From DATBGZ01 sp963803115 (GTDB lineage Bacteria > Actinomycetota > Actinomycetes > Mycobacteriales > Micromonosporaceae), in contig CAWDLN010000001.1 of NCBI GenBank assembly GCA_963803115.1, positions 524,727-588,726 of the forward strand: a DNA stretch of 64,000 bases, given 5' to 3'. Below, piece by piece: positions 1 through 8,549 of the stretch; within the stretch, counting starts at the first letter, position 1; the number at the start of each line of letters is the position of its first letter. Position numbers and translations under genes: made by a program. A model generated the notes under the pieces. It saw only the letters and a list, made by a program, of their open reading frames with translations, made no database searches and was not told the origin of the DNA.

Positions 1-193
1 CAGCATGCCGTCCGTTCGGGTCGTCTCGTCTTGGCCGGCGCACCGAAACTGACCCGCGCGCCCGTCACGGCTTGATGGGCACTGCACAAAAGTAGGGAAC
101 TCTTGATGGAATCTGGGTAGCCGCTCCCGATATCCCAGACCAGCTTGTCTTCGTACGGTCGCAGCACGACTTCATGCGACCGAGGAGGAAGCA

Positions 194-445
194 ATGCCAC
201 TTTACATGGACGTTCACACGATCGACAGCGGCGTCGGGATCGACGATGTGGCCAAGGCCCACATGGCCGACCTGCAGACGCAGGGCAAGTACGACGTCCG
301 CTACCTGCGTTACTGGGTCGACGAGAAGCACGGCAAGGTGTTCTGCCTTGTCGAAGCGCCGTCGGCCGACGCAGCGTCTACGGTTCACCGGGAAGCCCAC
401 GGCCTCGTCGCCGAGGAGGTCTTCCAGGTGCAAGAGGGCTCCTGA
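194..445 (+). CDS. DUF4242 protein, SCO4226-like nickel-binding family
   Basis: An 83-residue soluble protein that matches the small DUF4242 family, whose characterised Streptomyces member SCO4226 is a nickel-binding ferredoxin-like-fold protein. The start MPLYMDVHTI and the segment RYLRYWVDEKHGKVFCLVEA are typical of the family. A strong ribosome-binding site (GAGGAGG) lies just before the ATG. The azoreductase gene begins only 5 bases after the stop, so the two are probably one transcript. Metal binding is inferred from the family and was not read from a motif. Confidence 0.85.
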   Translation: MPLYMDVHTIDSGVGIDDVAKAHMADLQTQGKYDVRYLRYWVDEKHGKVFCLVEAPSADAASTVHREAHGLVAEEVFQVQEGS

Positions 446-450
446 CTCCG

Positions 451-1104
451 ATGAAGGTCCTGCATATCATTGCGACGCCGAGGAGCGTGAACTCCAACAC
501 CCTTCGCGTCTCGAACGTGTTCCTGGAGAGCCTCTCAAAGCTCCATCCCGATCTGAAGGTGGACGTCGTCGACCTGTTCAACCACGACCTGCCCGCACTC
601 GCCGGCGACAACATCGAAGCCAAGTACACGCTCATGGTGGGGCAGCCGGTCTCCAAGGACCACGAGGAGTCATGGGGCCAGATCGAGAGTCTGATCCGGC
701 ACTTCATGTCGGCGGATGCCTACGTCATCTCGACTCCAATGTGGAACTTCGGCATCCCGTACGTGCTGAAGTACTACATCGACTGCATCGTGCAACCCGG
801 ATACGTCTTCGGGTTCAACACAATGGGGATGGTCGAGCCGAAAGTGCTGGGCAAGAAGATGGTCTGCGTCACCGCGCGGGGCGGCGACTATTCACCGGGC
901 AGCCCGATGCACCCGTACGACTTCCAGCAGCCGTACCTTCGGGCGATCTTCGGCTTCATCGGCATCACGGACCTGTCGTTCATCAGCGTCGAGCCGACCG
1001 ACATCAGCTCCCAGCGCGAGGCCGCGTTCACCAGCGCAATGATGCAGGCTCGCGATCTCGCCGCGTCACCACAGTGGAGCGTGTCGATTCCGGTGACGGT
1101 CTAG
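451..1104 (+). CDS. FMN-dependent NADH-azoreductase / NAD(P)H oxidoreductase
   Basis: A 217-residue flavodoxin-fold reductase of the AzoR family, which uses NAD(P)H and FMN to reduce quinones and azo compounds in the cytoplasm. It opens with the FMN phosphate-binding segment IIATPRSVNSNT. STPMWNFGIPYVLKYYID in the middle is the flavin-contacting loop plus helix, and TARGGDY follows as in AzoR proteins. The ATG start was chosen because it lies directly behind the DUF4242 stop. A piece resembling the C-terminal part of a second azoreductase lies 50 bases downstream. The natural substrate cannot be told from sequence. Confidence 0.88.
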   Translation: MKVLHIIATPRSVNSNTLRVSNVFLESLSKLHPDLKVDVVDLFNHDLPALAGDNIEAKYTLMVGQPVSKDHEESWGQIESLIRHFMSADAYVISTPMWNFGIPYVLKYYIDCIVQPGYVFGFNTMGMVEPKVLGKKMVCVTARGGDYSPGSPMHPYDFQQPYLRAIFGFIGITDLSFISVEPTDISSQREAAFTSAMMQARDLAASPQWSVSIPVTV

Positions 1105-1155
1105 CGATAGGGGTAGCCAGAAGCATCTGTCCCGTTTCTCGGCACCTGTGTCTCA

Positions 1156-1281
1156 GGCATCTTCGGCTTTATCGGAATTGCCGGCTGGAACGTGCATTGG
1201 ACGACACCAGCCGTGGTGCACGACGTGGCCCATCGACGCGCAATTCAGCAGGTCAGGCCGCTAGCGAGGGATCAACTTTGA
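1156..1281 (+). pseudogene. Remnant of an azoreductase C-terminus
   Basis: A 41-codon open stretch ending in TGA reads GIFGFIGIAGWNVHW and onward, which resembles the AIFGFIGITDLSF region of the azoreductase just upstream and the usual C-terminal region of AzoR proteins. No start codon or upstream half is present. I interpret it as the decayed tail of a former tandem azoreductase copy. The similarity is short, so this is only moderately sure. Confidence 0.45.
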
Positions 1282-1370
1282 GGTTACGATCACGGCCCCG
1301 ACCTGGCCTGCGGCGTCCGCGATCGAGGTCGGGCGACGTTACTGGGCCTCGGTTGTGAGATAGGAGAGCC

Positions 1371-2015
1371 ATGCGCAGACCGGTTCTGCTCACCCTTGCC
1401 GCTGTCGGTGGCATCATCGTTTTGCTAGGCGGTGCGGGGCTGTTTGCCGCGCTGTCCGATACGGCCCGGAGCGAGACCAACTACGTCGACAGCGGTGCCC
1501 TGCCGCCCTCGGCGGATCTGCAGATCGCGACTGCCACCTTTGCCAACGGCTATGTCTGCGGCAGTTTCGGCGAGGATATGACGTCATCGTTGATATCGAT
1601 CGTCAGCTCACCGGGTGAGGATAACCACTTTTCGTATCTCTATTGCGTTCGCAACATTGGGAGCCAAACAGTCAATCTGACCGTCATGGCCGAGAACCTC
1701 AACGACATCGAGTTGGGTTGTACCGGGGACGAGAGCGTCTACGACGCCAGTTGTGGCTCGGGTACGGGCGAACTGGGCGACTTCGTAATGGTGATCCACG
1801 AGCGCGCCGACTGCCTCACGGGTGCCTTTGAGATCGACGACATGCACAATTTGCGTGACACCAGCACCACCGCCGTGAGCCTGGGCGCTCTCGGGCCCAA
1901 CGAGACGCAATGCTTCATGGCGGCGATCGAAGAGTCATCGGCGACAGAGGCTCAGCGCCAGGCTGCGCAGAGCGACCGTCTCGCTTGGCGATTCGCCTGG
2001 ACGGGTCAAGCCTGA
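1371..2015 (+). CDS. Secreted protein with SipW-type signal peptide
   Basis: A 214-residue exported protein. The N-terminus (basic MRRP, a hydrophobic segment to about residue 25, then GLFAALSDTA) matches the special signal peptides of TasA/camelysin-like proteins, which are cut by a dedicated SipW-type signal peptidase. Such a peptidase is encoded directly downstream. The mature part contains several cysteines and no recognised enzymatic motif; TasA-like proteins are often matrix or surface-fibre components. The ATG follows a GGAGAG ribosome-binding site. Function beyond export is inferred from the signal and context. Confidence 0.7.
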   Translation: MRRPVLLTLAAVGGIIVLLGGAGLFAALSDTARSETNYVDSGALPPSADLQIATATFANGYVCGSFGEDMTSSLISIVSSPGEDNHFSYLYCVRNIGSQTVNLTVMAENLNDIELGCTGDESVYDASCGSGTGELGDFVMVIHERADCLTGAFEIDDMHNLRDTSTTAVSLGALGPNETQCFMAAIEESSATEAQRQAAQSDRLAWRFAWTGQA

Positions 2016-2016
2016 G

Positions 2017-2661
2017 GTGCTTTCTCCCACGCAGGTACGCCGGTGGGGATTCGTCGTCCCCGTCGGCGTGCTCGGTCTCGTTCTTCTTGCACCGGTTGCG
2101 GCGCTACTGGCCACGATGTGGGTCGTGGGCTGGCGGTTTCAACCGGTGACGACGTCCAGCATGGCGCCGCTCTATCCGGCCGGAACGCTTGTGGCCGTCG
2201 AGCCGATCGACGCAACAGCGGTCTCGGCTGGGATGGTCATCGTCTTCCGCGACCCGGCACAACCCGATCGCCTTGTCGCCCATCGTGTGGTTCGTCGGCT
2301 GCCGGGTGAGTCCCCGTCTTGGCAGACCAAGGGCGACGCGAATCGGGATGTCGATCCGTGGCCGGTGTCTGCGTCCGATGTTCGAGGCCGGGTGCGGTGG
2401 GGAGTCACGGGCCCCGGAAGCGTGGTCTCGGCGCTCACCGGCTGGCAGGGCGCGGTCATCCTCGTCGGCGGACCGCTCGCATTGCTCGCTATCTCTGAGC
2501 TTGCGAGCCACCGCCACGGCGGACGGCGTGTACTTGCGCGTGTTTACCATCGGCGCTATGGCGCTACTGCACCCACAGGCGGACCTGCATCCCAGCAAGC
2601 TCGAGCTCCTGACGGACTGGCTACCGACTCGATCCTGGTACCAGGGTCCGGCGACGCCTGA
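2017..2661 (+). CDS. Signal peptidase I, ER-type (SipW-like)
   Basis: A 214-residue membrane serine protease that releases exported proteins from their signal peptides. A membrane helix spans about residues 14-37. The catalytic serine is in TSSMAP (about Ser48). VAHRVVRR supplies a histidine (about 89) where bacterial enzymes have lysine, and TKGDAN (about 104-109) is the conserved GD box. This Ser-His pattern is the ER/SipW type. The GTG start lies immediately after the stop of the secreted protein, so it is probably translationally coupled to its likely substrate. The 3' end overlaps the next gene by about 100 bases. The last 40 residues look non-conserved, so the true end may differ if there is an indel. 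Confidence 0.85.
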   Translation: MLSPTQVRRWGFVVPVGVLGLVLLAPVAALLATMWVVGWRFQPVTTSSMAPLYPAGTLVAVEPIDATAVSAGMVIVFRDPAQPDRLVAHRVVRRLPGESPSWQTKGDANRDVDPWPVSASDVRGRVRWGVTGPGSVVSALTGWQGAVILVGGPLALLAISELASHRHGGRRVLARVYHRRYGATAPTGGPASQQARAPDGLATDSILVPGSGDA

Positions 2662-3196
2662 GTTGTCGCGGGTGGCGAGCTTTCGTTTCGACGATCCGGA
2701 CGGTGAGGTCGGAATCGAGACGATCCTCGTCCAGGCCGACAACGGAGTCCTGATGCAGACTCCACTCACGTATCGCAGCGCCCCTCTTGCGGGCGGCGAC
2801 GGGTATTTTGTCGGCAACTCGGACCACTCCGTGCTTGGTCAGCGCTGGATCTACGACGCCTGCGGCGACCCGTTGTACGCGCGAGTCCTCGCGACGGCCA
2901 TCCTCACGGGCGGCAGGCAGGCGGACGAATTCAACGAGATCGACGGCCAGGCCGTGCCGCGAGAGCCCACCGTCTTCGTATCCAGCAGCGGTACGCAATC
3001 CGACGCGCCCAGCGTCGGAGCGGTGATCCGGGTGGACGACGGCGACCCGACACGCATCATCACGGAGTCGGTGGAGCTGGTTATCCTTCGGCTCCTTGGC
3101 GAGCCACGAACGGGCGAACCGTTGACGCTCACCGCGACGTGGAGCGGCCAGGCCACCCCGATGCTCCTTGCTTACGTTGGCACGGCCGCGCCGTAG
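2558..3196 (+). CDS. Maltokinase N-terminal cap-like domain protein
   Basis: A 212-residue soluble protein beginning MALLHPQADLHPSKLELLTDWLP, closely resembling the N-terminal cap domain of mycobacterial-type maltokinase as it occurs in free-standing (CG0192-like) proteins. The kinase domain itself is absent, so it should not phosphorylate maltose. It starts inside the 3' end of the signal peptidase gene, suggesting one operon. Why a cap-like protein travels with a SipW-type secretion pair is unknown. A strong hairpin terminator follows nine bases after the stop. Confidence 0.65.
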   Translation: MALLHPQADLHPSKLELLTDWLPTRSWYQGPATPELSRVASFRFDDPDGEVGIETILVQADNGVLMQTPLTYRSAPLAGGDGYFVGNSDHSVLGQRWIYDACGDPLYARVLATAILTGGRQADEFNEIDGQAVPREPTVFVSSSGTQSDAPSVGAVIRVDDGDPTRIITESVELVILRLLGEPRTGEPLTLTATWSGQATPMLLAYVGTAAP

Positions 3197-3204
3197 GAGG
3201 GTCA

Positions 3205-3260
3205 ACGTGATCGTGGTACGAAACGGCCGTCATCGGCACCGTTTCGTACCACGATCACGT
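3205..3260. terminator. Bidirectional hairpin terminator
   Basis: A perfect 22-bp inverted repeat (3205-3226 and 3239-3260) with a 12-base loop lies between two convergent genes ending at 3196 and 3287. There is no T-run, as is common for actinomycete terminators. It would serve both strands. Confidence 0.85.
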
Positions 3261-3286
3261 CGGCGGGCGCTGCCGGTCCGGTGCAG

Positions 3287-4322
3287 TTAGCCGCCTGTGC
3301 GCACGACGACGAGCAGGTCGAGTCCTGATGCCGCACCCCACACCTCGCCCGGACGGCCAAGCATCTGCCGGACTGCCGCATCTGGGCCGGGAAGCGCGAG
3401 ACTCGTGAACGTCTCGGTGGCCGGGTCAAAGCGAATGATCGTGTTCGCCGCGAAGTCGCTGAGCCAAACGGTGTCACGGTCGTCGACATAAACCGAGTAC
3501 GCATTCGCGCTCCCCGGTAGCGGCCATTCCTTCCATTGGTTGGTCGACGGGTCGTACCGGCCGAGCTTTCCGGCGTTGTATTCGCTGACCCAGATCGTTC
3601 CCTTGCTGTCGGACCAGACGCGTCGGGCTCCCTGGTTGGGAGTCGGCGGCTCCAGTACGGTCGCGGCTCCCGTTGTCGTGTCAATGCGAGCGATGTGGTT
3701 GCCGGCGAGCGAGGCGTAGTAGACCTGGCCGCTCGGTGTGGTGGTGATGCCGTACGGTCCGCGGCCCCGCGGCGCGTCGAAGACCTGCATCACGCCCGTC
3801 ATGGGATCGAGGCGCCCGTACACGCCGTTCTGCCCCGTGAACCACAGCATCCCGTTCTTGTCGAACGTCGCGGTGTTGAGGTTGGCGTTCGGGCGGTTGC
3901 TTGGCAGCGGGTACGTCTTCACGTCCTTGGTGTTGGGGTCGACTCGCACGATCGCGTTGAGGCCGCCGTCGGTGACCCAGGCCGCGGCGTCCGTACCGAC
4001 GATGACCCCGTGCGGGGCTGAGCCGCTGCCAAACTTGATTTGAGTGACTGTACGGGTAGCCGGATCGAGGTGACCGAGGTAGCCCGCTTGCTGGCCGGTG
4101 AACCAGACGCCGCCGTCATTGGCCGGCGCGACGTCGTGCGGGTGGGTTCCGCTGGGCACCTGGTAGGTCTCTAGGTAGGCGCATGCCTGCTTGCGTGCTT
4201 GCGGTAGTGGCGACCGTAGGCGTTGGCGTTGCACCCGGCGTAGGAGTACTGGTGCAGCCGGTGAGTCCGAGCGCGACCGTCGCAAGACACGTCACACCGA
4301 TGCGCCGGCGCACATCCGTCAT
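3287..4322 (-). pseudogene. Vgb-like beta-propeller lipoprotein, frameshifted
   Basis: The main part is a beta-propeller of repeated blades with W-F/W-V motifs (GGVWFTGQQAG, GMLWFTGQNG, GTIWVSEYNAG, DTVWLSDFAAN), the pattern of virginiamycin B lyase/streptogramin lyase-like proteins. Its natural N-terminus, starting at 4322, is a lipoprotein signal with lipobox LTGC followed by a Thr/Pro-rich linker, but it lies in another frame. The two parts join near 4175-4200 by one missing or extra base. No stops accumulate on either side, so this is probably an assembly error or a very young mutation. The intact product would be an extracytoplasmic lipoprotein. Lyase activity against streptogramins is not implied. 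Confidence 0.75.
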
Positions 4323-4387
4323 TCGACCAACGTATGGCCCACCGCGGTGTGCCGCCACCGTCCGCCGACGGCAGGTTAAATGGGGTC

Positions 4388-4990
4388 ATGGACGAGACGG
4401 CGAACTCGTGGGACGCGGTCTATCGCGAAAACCGGGGGCCGTGGGACATCGGGCGACCACAGCCGGCATTTCGCCAGCTGTTCGAGGCTGAGGAGATCGA
4501 GCCACCGGCGCTCGACAGTGGTTGCGGAACTGGCGAACACGCGCTGCTTCTCGCCGAGCGGGGTATCGCGGTATTAGGCGTTGATTTGGCACCCACGGCG
4601 ATCGCCGCGGCCAAGGCCAAGGCGGCGGCGCGAGGACTCAGCGCCGAGTTCGAGGTCGGCGACGTGCTCGCGCTCGATCGGCTGGGGCGCAGTTTCGCCA
4701 CGGTCATCGACTGCGGCGTATTCCATGTCTTCGATGATGCGGACCGAGCCCGGTACGTAGGAAGCCTGGCCGACGTCGTCGAGCCCGGGGGTGTGGTGCA
4801 CCTGCTGTGCTTCTCGGAGGACACGCCCGGAACCGAGGGGCCACGTCGCGTGACCCAGGCCGAACTGCGCGCCGCGTTCTCCGAAGGCTGGACGGTCGAC
4901 CGCATCGAGCCTTCGCTCCTAGAGGTTCGCGAAGACTTCCCGTTCGACCCGGCGCGAGGCTGGCTGGCGAAGATAGTTCGAACGAGCTGA
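4388..4990 (+). CDS. Class I SAM-dependent methyltransferase
   Basis: A 200-residue methyltransferase. The N-terminus SWDAVYRENRGPWDIGRPQP is typical of thiopurine-methyltransferase-like/TehB-like proteins. Motif I appears as LDSGCGTGEHALLLAERG, followed by the acidic residue of motif II in GVDLAPTA, and DCGVFHVF is the post-I region. The likely job is transfer of a methyl group from SAM to a small molecule; the substrate is unknown. The ATG inside a longer frame was chosen because family similarity begins there. Confidence 0.85.
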   Translation: MDETANSWDAVYRENRGPWDIGRPQPAFRQLFEAEEIEPPALDSGCGTGEHALLLAERGIAVLGVDLAPTAIAAAKAKAAARGLSAEFEVGDVLALDRLGRSFATVIDCGVFHVFDDADRARYVGSLADVVEPGGVVHLLCFSEDTPGTEGPRRVTQAELRAAFSEGWTVDRIEPSLLEVREDFPFDPARGWLAKIVRTS

Positions 4991-4999
4991 GGCCATGTC

Positions 5000-6334
5000 T
5001 CAGTTGCCCGGCGGTGGCTGGCGCTGATCGCGGGCGCCCGCCGGCGCACCGTTGCCTTCGCCAGGTCGGGGCCCACGCTGAGCGGGGAGCCCGTTGCCGC
5101 CGGGGTACGGCGTACCGTTGCCGCCGGGCCGGCCGTTCGCCGCATCGGCGTTCCCGTCAGGCGTCGGTTCGACCTCGATTTGGGGGAATTCACCGGTCTC
5201 GGCCCCGATGGCCGCTGCCGCCAGCACCGCCGCCGCGGCTCGCTCGGCCACCCGTTGCGCCTCGCGCTGCACGCGCTGGCGCACCTCTCGTGCGTGCTGC
5301 TCGGCCGCCATGCCGGCCTTGCGAGCCTGCTCGAGCCGTTGATTCTCGGTCTCGAGCGCCTGGCCGACGTCGGACAGGCGCTTCTGCAGCTCGGCGACCT
5401 CGTGATCGATCGAGGATTGCTTCTGCCCGGACTGGGCCAGCCGCTGGTCGGCCGCGGTGAGGTCAGCCTGCAGCTCGCCGAGCGTCTGCCGCTGAACATT
5501 GATCTCTTCGACCAGGATGTCCATCTGCTTCTGATGTCCCGCGGCCTGAGCGGCCAACTGCTGGTGAAGCTCGTCGGCTTGAAGCTGGGCCTGCGCGTGG
5601 AGGGCGGCGATCTTCTGCGCCGCTTCTGTCCGGCGCTCGCCGATCTCTCGCTCCAGCTCGGCCCGCTTGCCGGCCAGCTCCTTCGCCGCCTCGTTCTTCG
5701 CGGCGTCGACCAGGGCACGGGCCTCGGCCTTGGCTCGCTCGACCTGCCGTTCGTTCTGCTCCGAGAGATGCTTGGCCGCCTGTTCGGCCTGCTCACGGTC
5801 GCCGTCGGCCTTCGCCCGGATGCGCTCGACGTCCTGGCGAACCTTGGCGAGGTTTGCCTCGGCCTCGGCCATGCGCTCGTCGTGAGCCTTGTCGGCCGTC
5901 TGGCGCCGCAGGCTCAGCTGGGTTTCGAGGTCGCGCGTCATTCGTCCGACCTGCTCCCGGGCGTCCTCGAGCAGCTTGTCCGCTTCCGCCTCGCGACTGG
6001 CCGCGCGCTGCGTGGCGTGGGCGACGATGGTCTTCGCCTGCTTTTCGGCCAGCGTCAACATCTGCGTAACCATTGGGCCGAGGTCGCTGAGGGCCTCCCG
6101 ATCGATCTGGATCGGCCGACCCTGCAGCTCGGATGCCTCAGCGCGCAGCTGCTGTACGAGGGTCTTGAGGATCTCGATCTCGGCGTTCGCTTTGTCCCGC
6201 TCGGACACCAGCCTCGCCACGTCGCGTTCCACCCGGGCGGTGTACTGGTCCACCGCGGACCTGTCGTACCCGCGCATGCCCACCTCGAAGGTCGGCCGCG
6301 ATCCAGTAGCCTGCGAACTCTGCGTGTCCGACAC
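5000..6334 (-). CDS. DivIVA-like coiled-coil (polarisome-type) protein
   Basis: A 444-residue protein. It begins with a DivIVA-type N-terminal motif (FEVGMRGYDRSAVDQYTARVE, about residues 15-35), continues as a long Ala/Glu/Gln/Arg-rich coiled coil to about residue 370, and ends in a Gly/Pro/Asn-rich disordered tail with GGNG repeats. This is the build of Scy/FilP or DivIVA-domain proteins that assemble at cell poles and organise tip growth in filamentous actinomycetes. The gene is convergent with the methyltransferase, nine bases away. The exact paralogue cannot be assigned without alignment. Confidence 0.8.
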   Translation of the reverse strand: MSDTQSSQATGSRPTFEVGMRGYDRSAVDQYTARVERDVARLVSERDKANAEIEILKTLVQQLRAEASELQGRPIQIDREALSDLGPMVTQMLTLAEKQAKTIVAHATQRAASREAEADKLLEDAREQVGRMTRDLETQLSLRRQTADKAHDERMAEAEANLAKVRQDVERIRAKADGDREQAEQAAKHLSEQNERQVERAKAEARALVDAAKNEAAKELAGKRAELEREIGERRTEAAQKIAALHAQAQLQADELHQQLAAQAAGHQKQMDILVEEINVQRQTLGELQADLTAADQRLAQSGQKQSSIDHEVAELQKRLSDVGQALETENQRLEQARKAGMAAEQHAREVRQRVQREAQRVAERAAAAVLAAAAIGAETGEFPQIEVEPTPDGNADAANGRPGGNGTPYPGGNGLPAQRGPRPGEGNGAPAGARDQRQPPPGN

Positions 6335-6752
6335 GTCGCCATCCTCAGTACAGTGATCGGCTGCGGTGGCGGGCGCCGATCTGGCCGAAATCCCGGATCA
6401 CCGTGGCGGACAGAGTACCGTCACTCACCGTGTCGGGCATCACCCGCCCGGATTGCGATCTCACGGTCACGTGCAGAGATGCCGGCAAATCCGGTATTGC
6501 GGGCAAATAGTCGCGAGCAGAGCCCACCACCGCCGGTCATCAAATAGGCGGACGAGTCGCGCGACGCTCGGCCGGCGAGAGTACGGGCGCTGGCCGCCCC
6601 GCTGCCAATAGCTGACCGCAACCGACTGATTACTGGTGCGTTGAATTCACAAAGATCGCGCGTTCATCATCTGACGTCTTCCTGAAAGGTCGGTGCGTTC
6701 TTGAGCAGCGCATCCATGGCGTTCGTCGCTGTGAGCCGCCTCGACGGGTCCG
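6335..6752. other. Intergenic region without a supported gene
   Basis: This 418-base region separates two divergent genes and must hold both promoters. Small open frames are present on the minus strand, but none shows a recognisable protein or a ribosome-binding site. Confidence 0.5.
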
Positions 6753-8549
6753 ATGCCGATGGTGTCTCCACTGAGGACACCGGTGGGACGCAGTAGCCAG
6801 GGCAAACTGCCGGACACGCTGCCAACGCGGCAGGTCTGCACCGTCGTGTACTTGAACGAGTCACTCCGGCGCGAGATTCTCGACGGATTCTTCCTGTTCC
6901 CGTACTGGGCGTGGGCGCCGTCGTACGAATTGGATATGGTCGCGGTGGTCCGCCATGCGCGGTTGGCCCACCGGCTCCGAGTGGAGCGCGATGCGGTGCT
7001 GAGCGCGATTCTTGCCGCGACCACAGCCGCGGTCTGTTATCTCCTGGGCCGACATGGAGCATTGTGGCTAGCGGTCGTCGTCGGCCTTGCAGCGTTCGCC
7101 GCCCTCGGCCTCACGTTTGCTTCGGAACGACTCCGTTCACACATGCGCGGATGGACGGAGCGATTGCGAGGCGACGTATGGAGTGTCCTACTGCTGTTGC
7201 TTGCTGTGCTTGTGTTCGCGGCGGTCGTCCGGCGCACGATCGGATGGGATCACGGTCTGTCCATGTGTTTGGCCGTGCTCGCGGCGGGCACCGTGAGCGC
7301 CTTGTTCGTCGTTGGTGCTTACGCCTACTTGGAGCAGGACTGTGCGCGGGCGGTGTGGTTGGCGGATCGTGGACTGGCCGACCTGGCTCCGCTGGCTCCG
7401 CCGTGGATCGAGCGGCGCCTCTGTGACCTCGAGAATGCCAATTTGCTGACCTACGATCATGCTCGTCGAGTCACGGACACCATGGTCGGAGCGGGCCAGG
7501 AGTTCTATGAGTGGCACGTCACGGTGGACACGCAGCAGAGGCCCCCCGACTTTGTGCCGGACAAGACAAGGCCGACCCCGACACCGATTGAACCGATAGG
7601 TCTGCACGAATCATTGAAGAATGCGGTAGCACGAGTTCCCGGATCGACGTGTGAATATCGCGTCTATGCCGATGGGCAAGGCCTCTACCACCGGACCAAA
7701 GCCCTGTTGGAGGCTCGATTCGGGCCACCCAAGACAAGTCTGCCGGTCGGTGAGGTGCACCGATGGCTTGAGCGCCCCGGACGCCTGACGCGCACATACC
7801 TTTGCCTGCAGGCCAGCAGCCCTGAGGGCGAACTGGTTGTGACGACGTTCGTGCGCGGCTCCATTGCGGATGACTACCTTCACCTCCGGGTGCGGATATT
7901 CGTCCTTCCACCGGTTGCGTTGGCCGCGCAGGCACTCAGCGCGTTGCCGATGACCCAATTTCATAGCGTCGCGTTGCCGGTGTTCCGAGCGATTCGCGCA
8001 ACACCAGCGCTGGTGCTGATGAGTCCGCGCAGCCTCATGTCCACAGCCATGTCGCCGCTCGGGCGGTGGCGACAGCGCTGGCTGCACCGGCGACGCGTTC
8101 GCCGAGACCTCTTGTACGACCTCGGCGCAGTAGAGTCGCTCCGCGAACGGCTCGCGGTCGGCGAGCACATGCACTCGAACGCATGGGACGATGCGCTACG
8201 AACCTCCTCGGTGGTCCAGGTGGAACTATTCCGTGCCCTAGTGGAGTACCTCGATACGCGGGGCATCGAAACCAGCGGCCTGCGAGAGGAAGCAAAGATG
8301 ATCATCAACGGCTTCCGGACCGTCGTTCAGAGAGTGACGTCGAAGAACATCCCGTTCGCGCCACGGAGCCGTGATGATGGCGTCGATGTAGCACCACCTC
8401 CCCCGTCGACCCCTCCCGCCGCGCCAGCGCCGGGACCGGCCCCGGACCCGGCCGGCTGGGGAGCGAGGCGCAATCGTCGACTGCTTCCTCAATCGAGGAC
8501 ATCCGTGACCCCCGTATCATCTCCGCGTGCCAACCTTCGACAGCGCTGA
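6753..8549 (+). CDS. Large four-helix membrane protein, unknown function
   Basis: About 598 residues, not recognised as a named family. The likely native region starts at VYLNESLRREILDGFFLFPY (a GTG at 6846 is an alternative start). Two pairs of hydrophobic helices lie at about residues 78-122 and 146-200. They are followed by a cytoplasmic-looking domain of about 350 residues with the segment LRRDLLYDLGAVESLRERLA, and a Pro/Ala-rich tail after about residue 550. The layout (YELDMVAVVRHARLAHRLRVERD before the first helices) suggests a peripheral sensor or scaffold. The end overlaps the start of the hydrolase gene by 23 bases, so the last residues may be unconserved. Confidence 0.65.
   Translation: MPMVSPLRTPVGRSSQGKLPDTLPTRQVCTVVYLNESLRREILDGFFLFPYWAWAPSYELDMVAVVRHARLAHRLRVERDAVLSAILAATTAAVCYLLGRHGALWLAVVVGLAAFAALGLTFASERLRSHMRGWTERLRGDVWSVLLLLLAVLVFAAVVRRTIGWDHGLSMCLAVLAAGTVSALFVVGAYAYLEQDCARAVWLADRGLADLAPLAPPWIERRLCDLENANLLTYDHARRVTDTMVGAGQEFYEWHVTVDTQQRPPDFVPDKTRPTPTPIEPIGLHESLKNAVARVPGSTCEYRVYADGQGLYHRTKALLEARFGPPKTSLPVGEVHRWLERPGRLTRTYLCLQASSPEGELVVTTFVRGSIADDYLHLRVRIFVLPPVALAAQALSALPMTQFHSVALPVFRAIRATPALVLMSPRSLMSTAMSPLGRWRQRWLHRRRVRRDLLYDLGAVESLRERLAVGEHMHSNAWDDALRTSSVVQVELFRALVEYLDTRGIETSGLREEAKMIINGFRTVVQRVTSKNIPFAPRSRDDGVDVAPPPPSTPPAAPAPGPAPDPAGWGARRNRRLLPQSRTSVTPVSSPRANLRQR

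Noticed and set aside
1..193. Gene at the left edge
   Set aside because: Only an antisense shadow of the DUF4242 gene is open here; no start with a ribosome-binding site was found.
174..1358. 394-codon open frame over the DUF4242 and azoreductase genes
   Set aside because: Arg/Pro/Ser-rich shadow of two well-supported genes in another frame; no family resemblance.
5180..6547. 455-codon plus-strand frame opposite the coiled-coil gene
   Set aside because: Leu/Gly-rich antisense shadow of the repetitive coiled coil; its upstream part has no ribosome-binding site.
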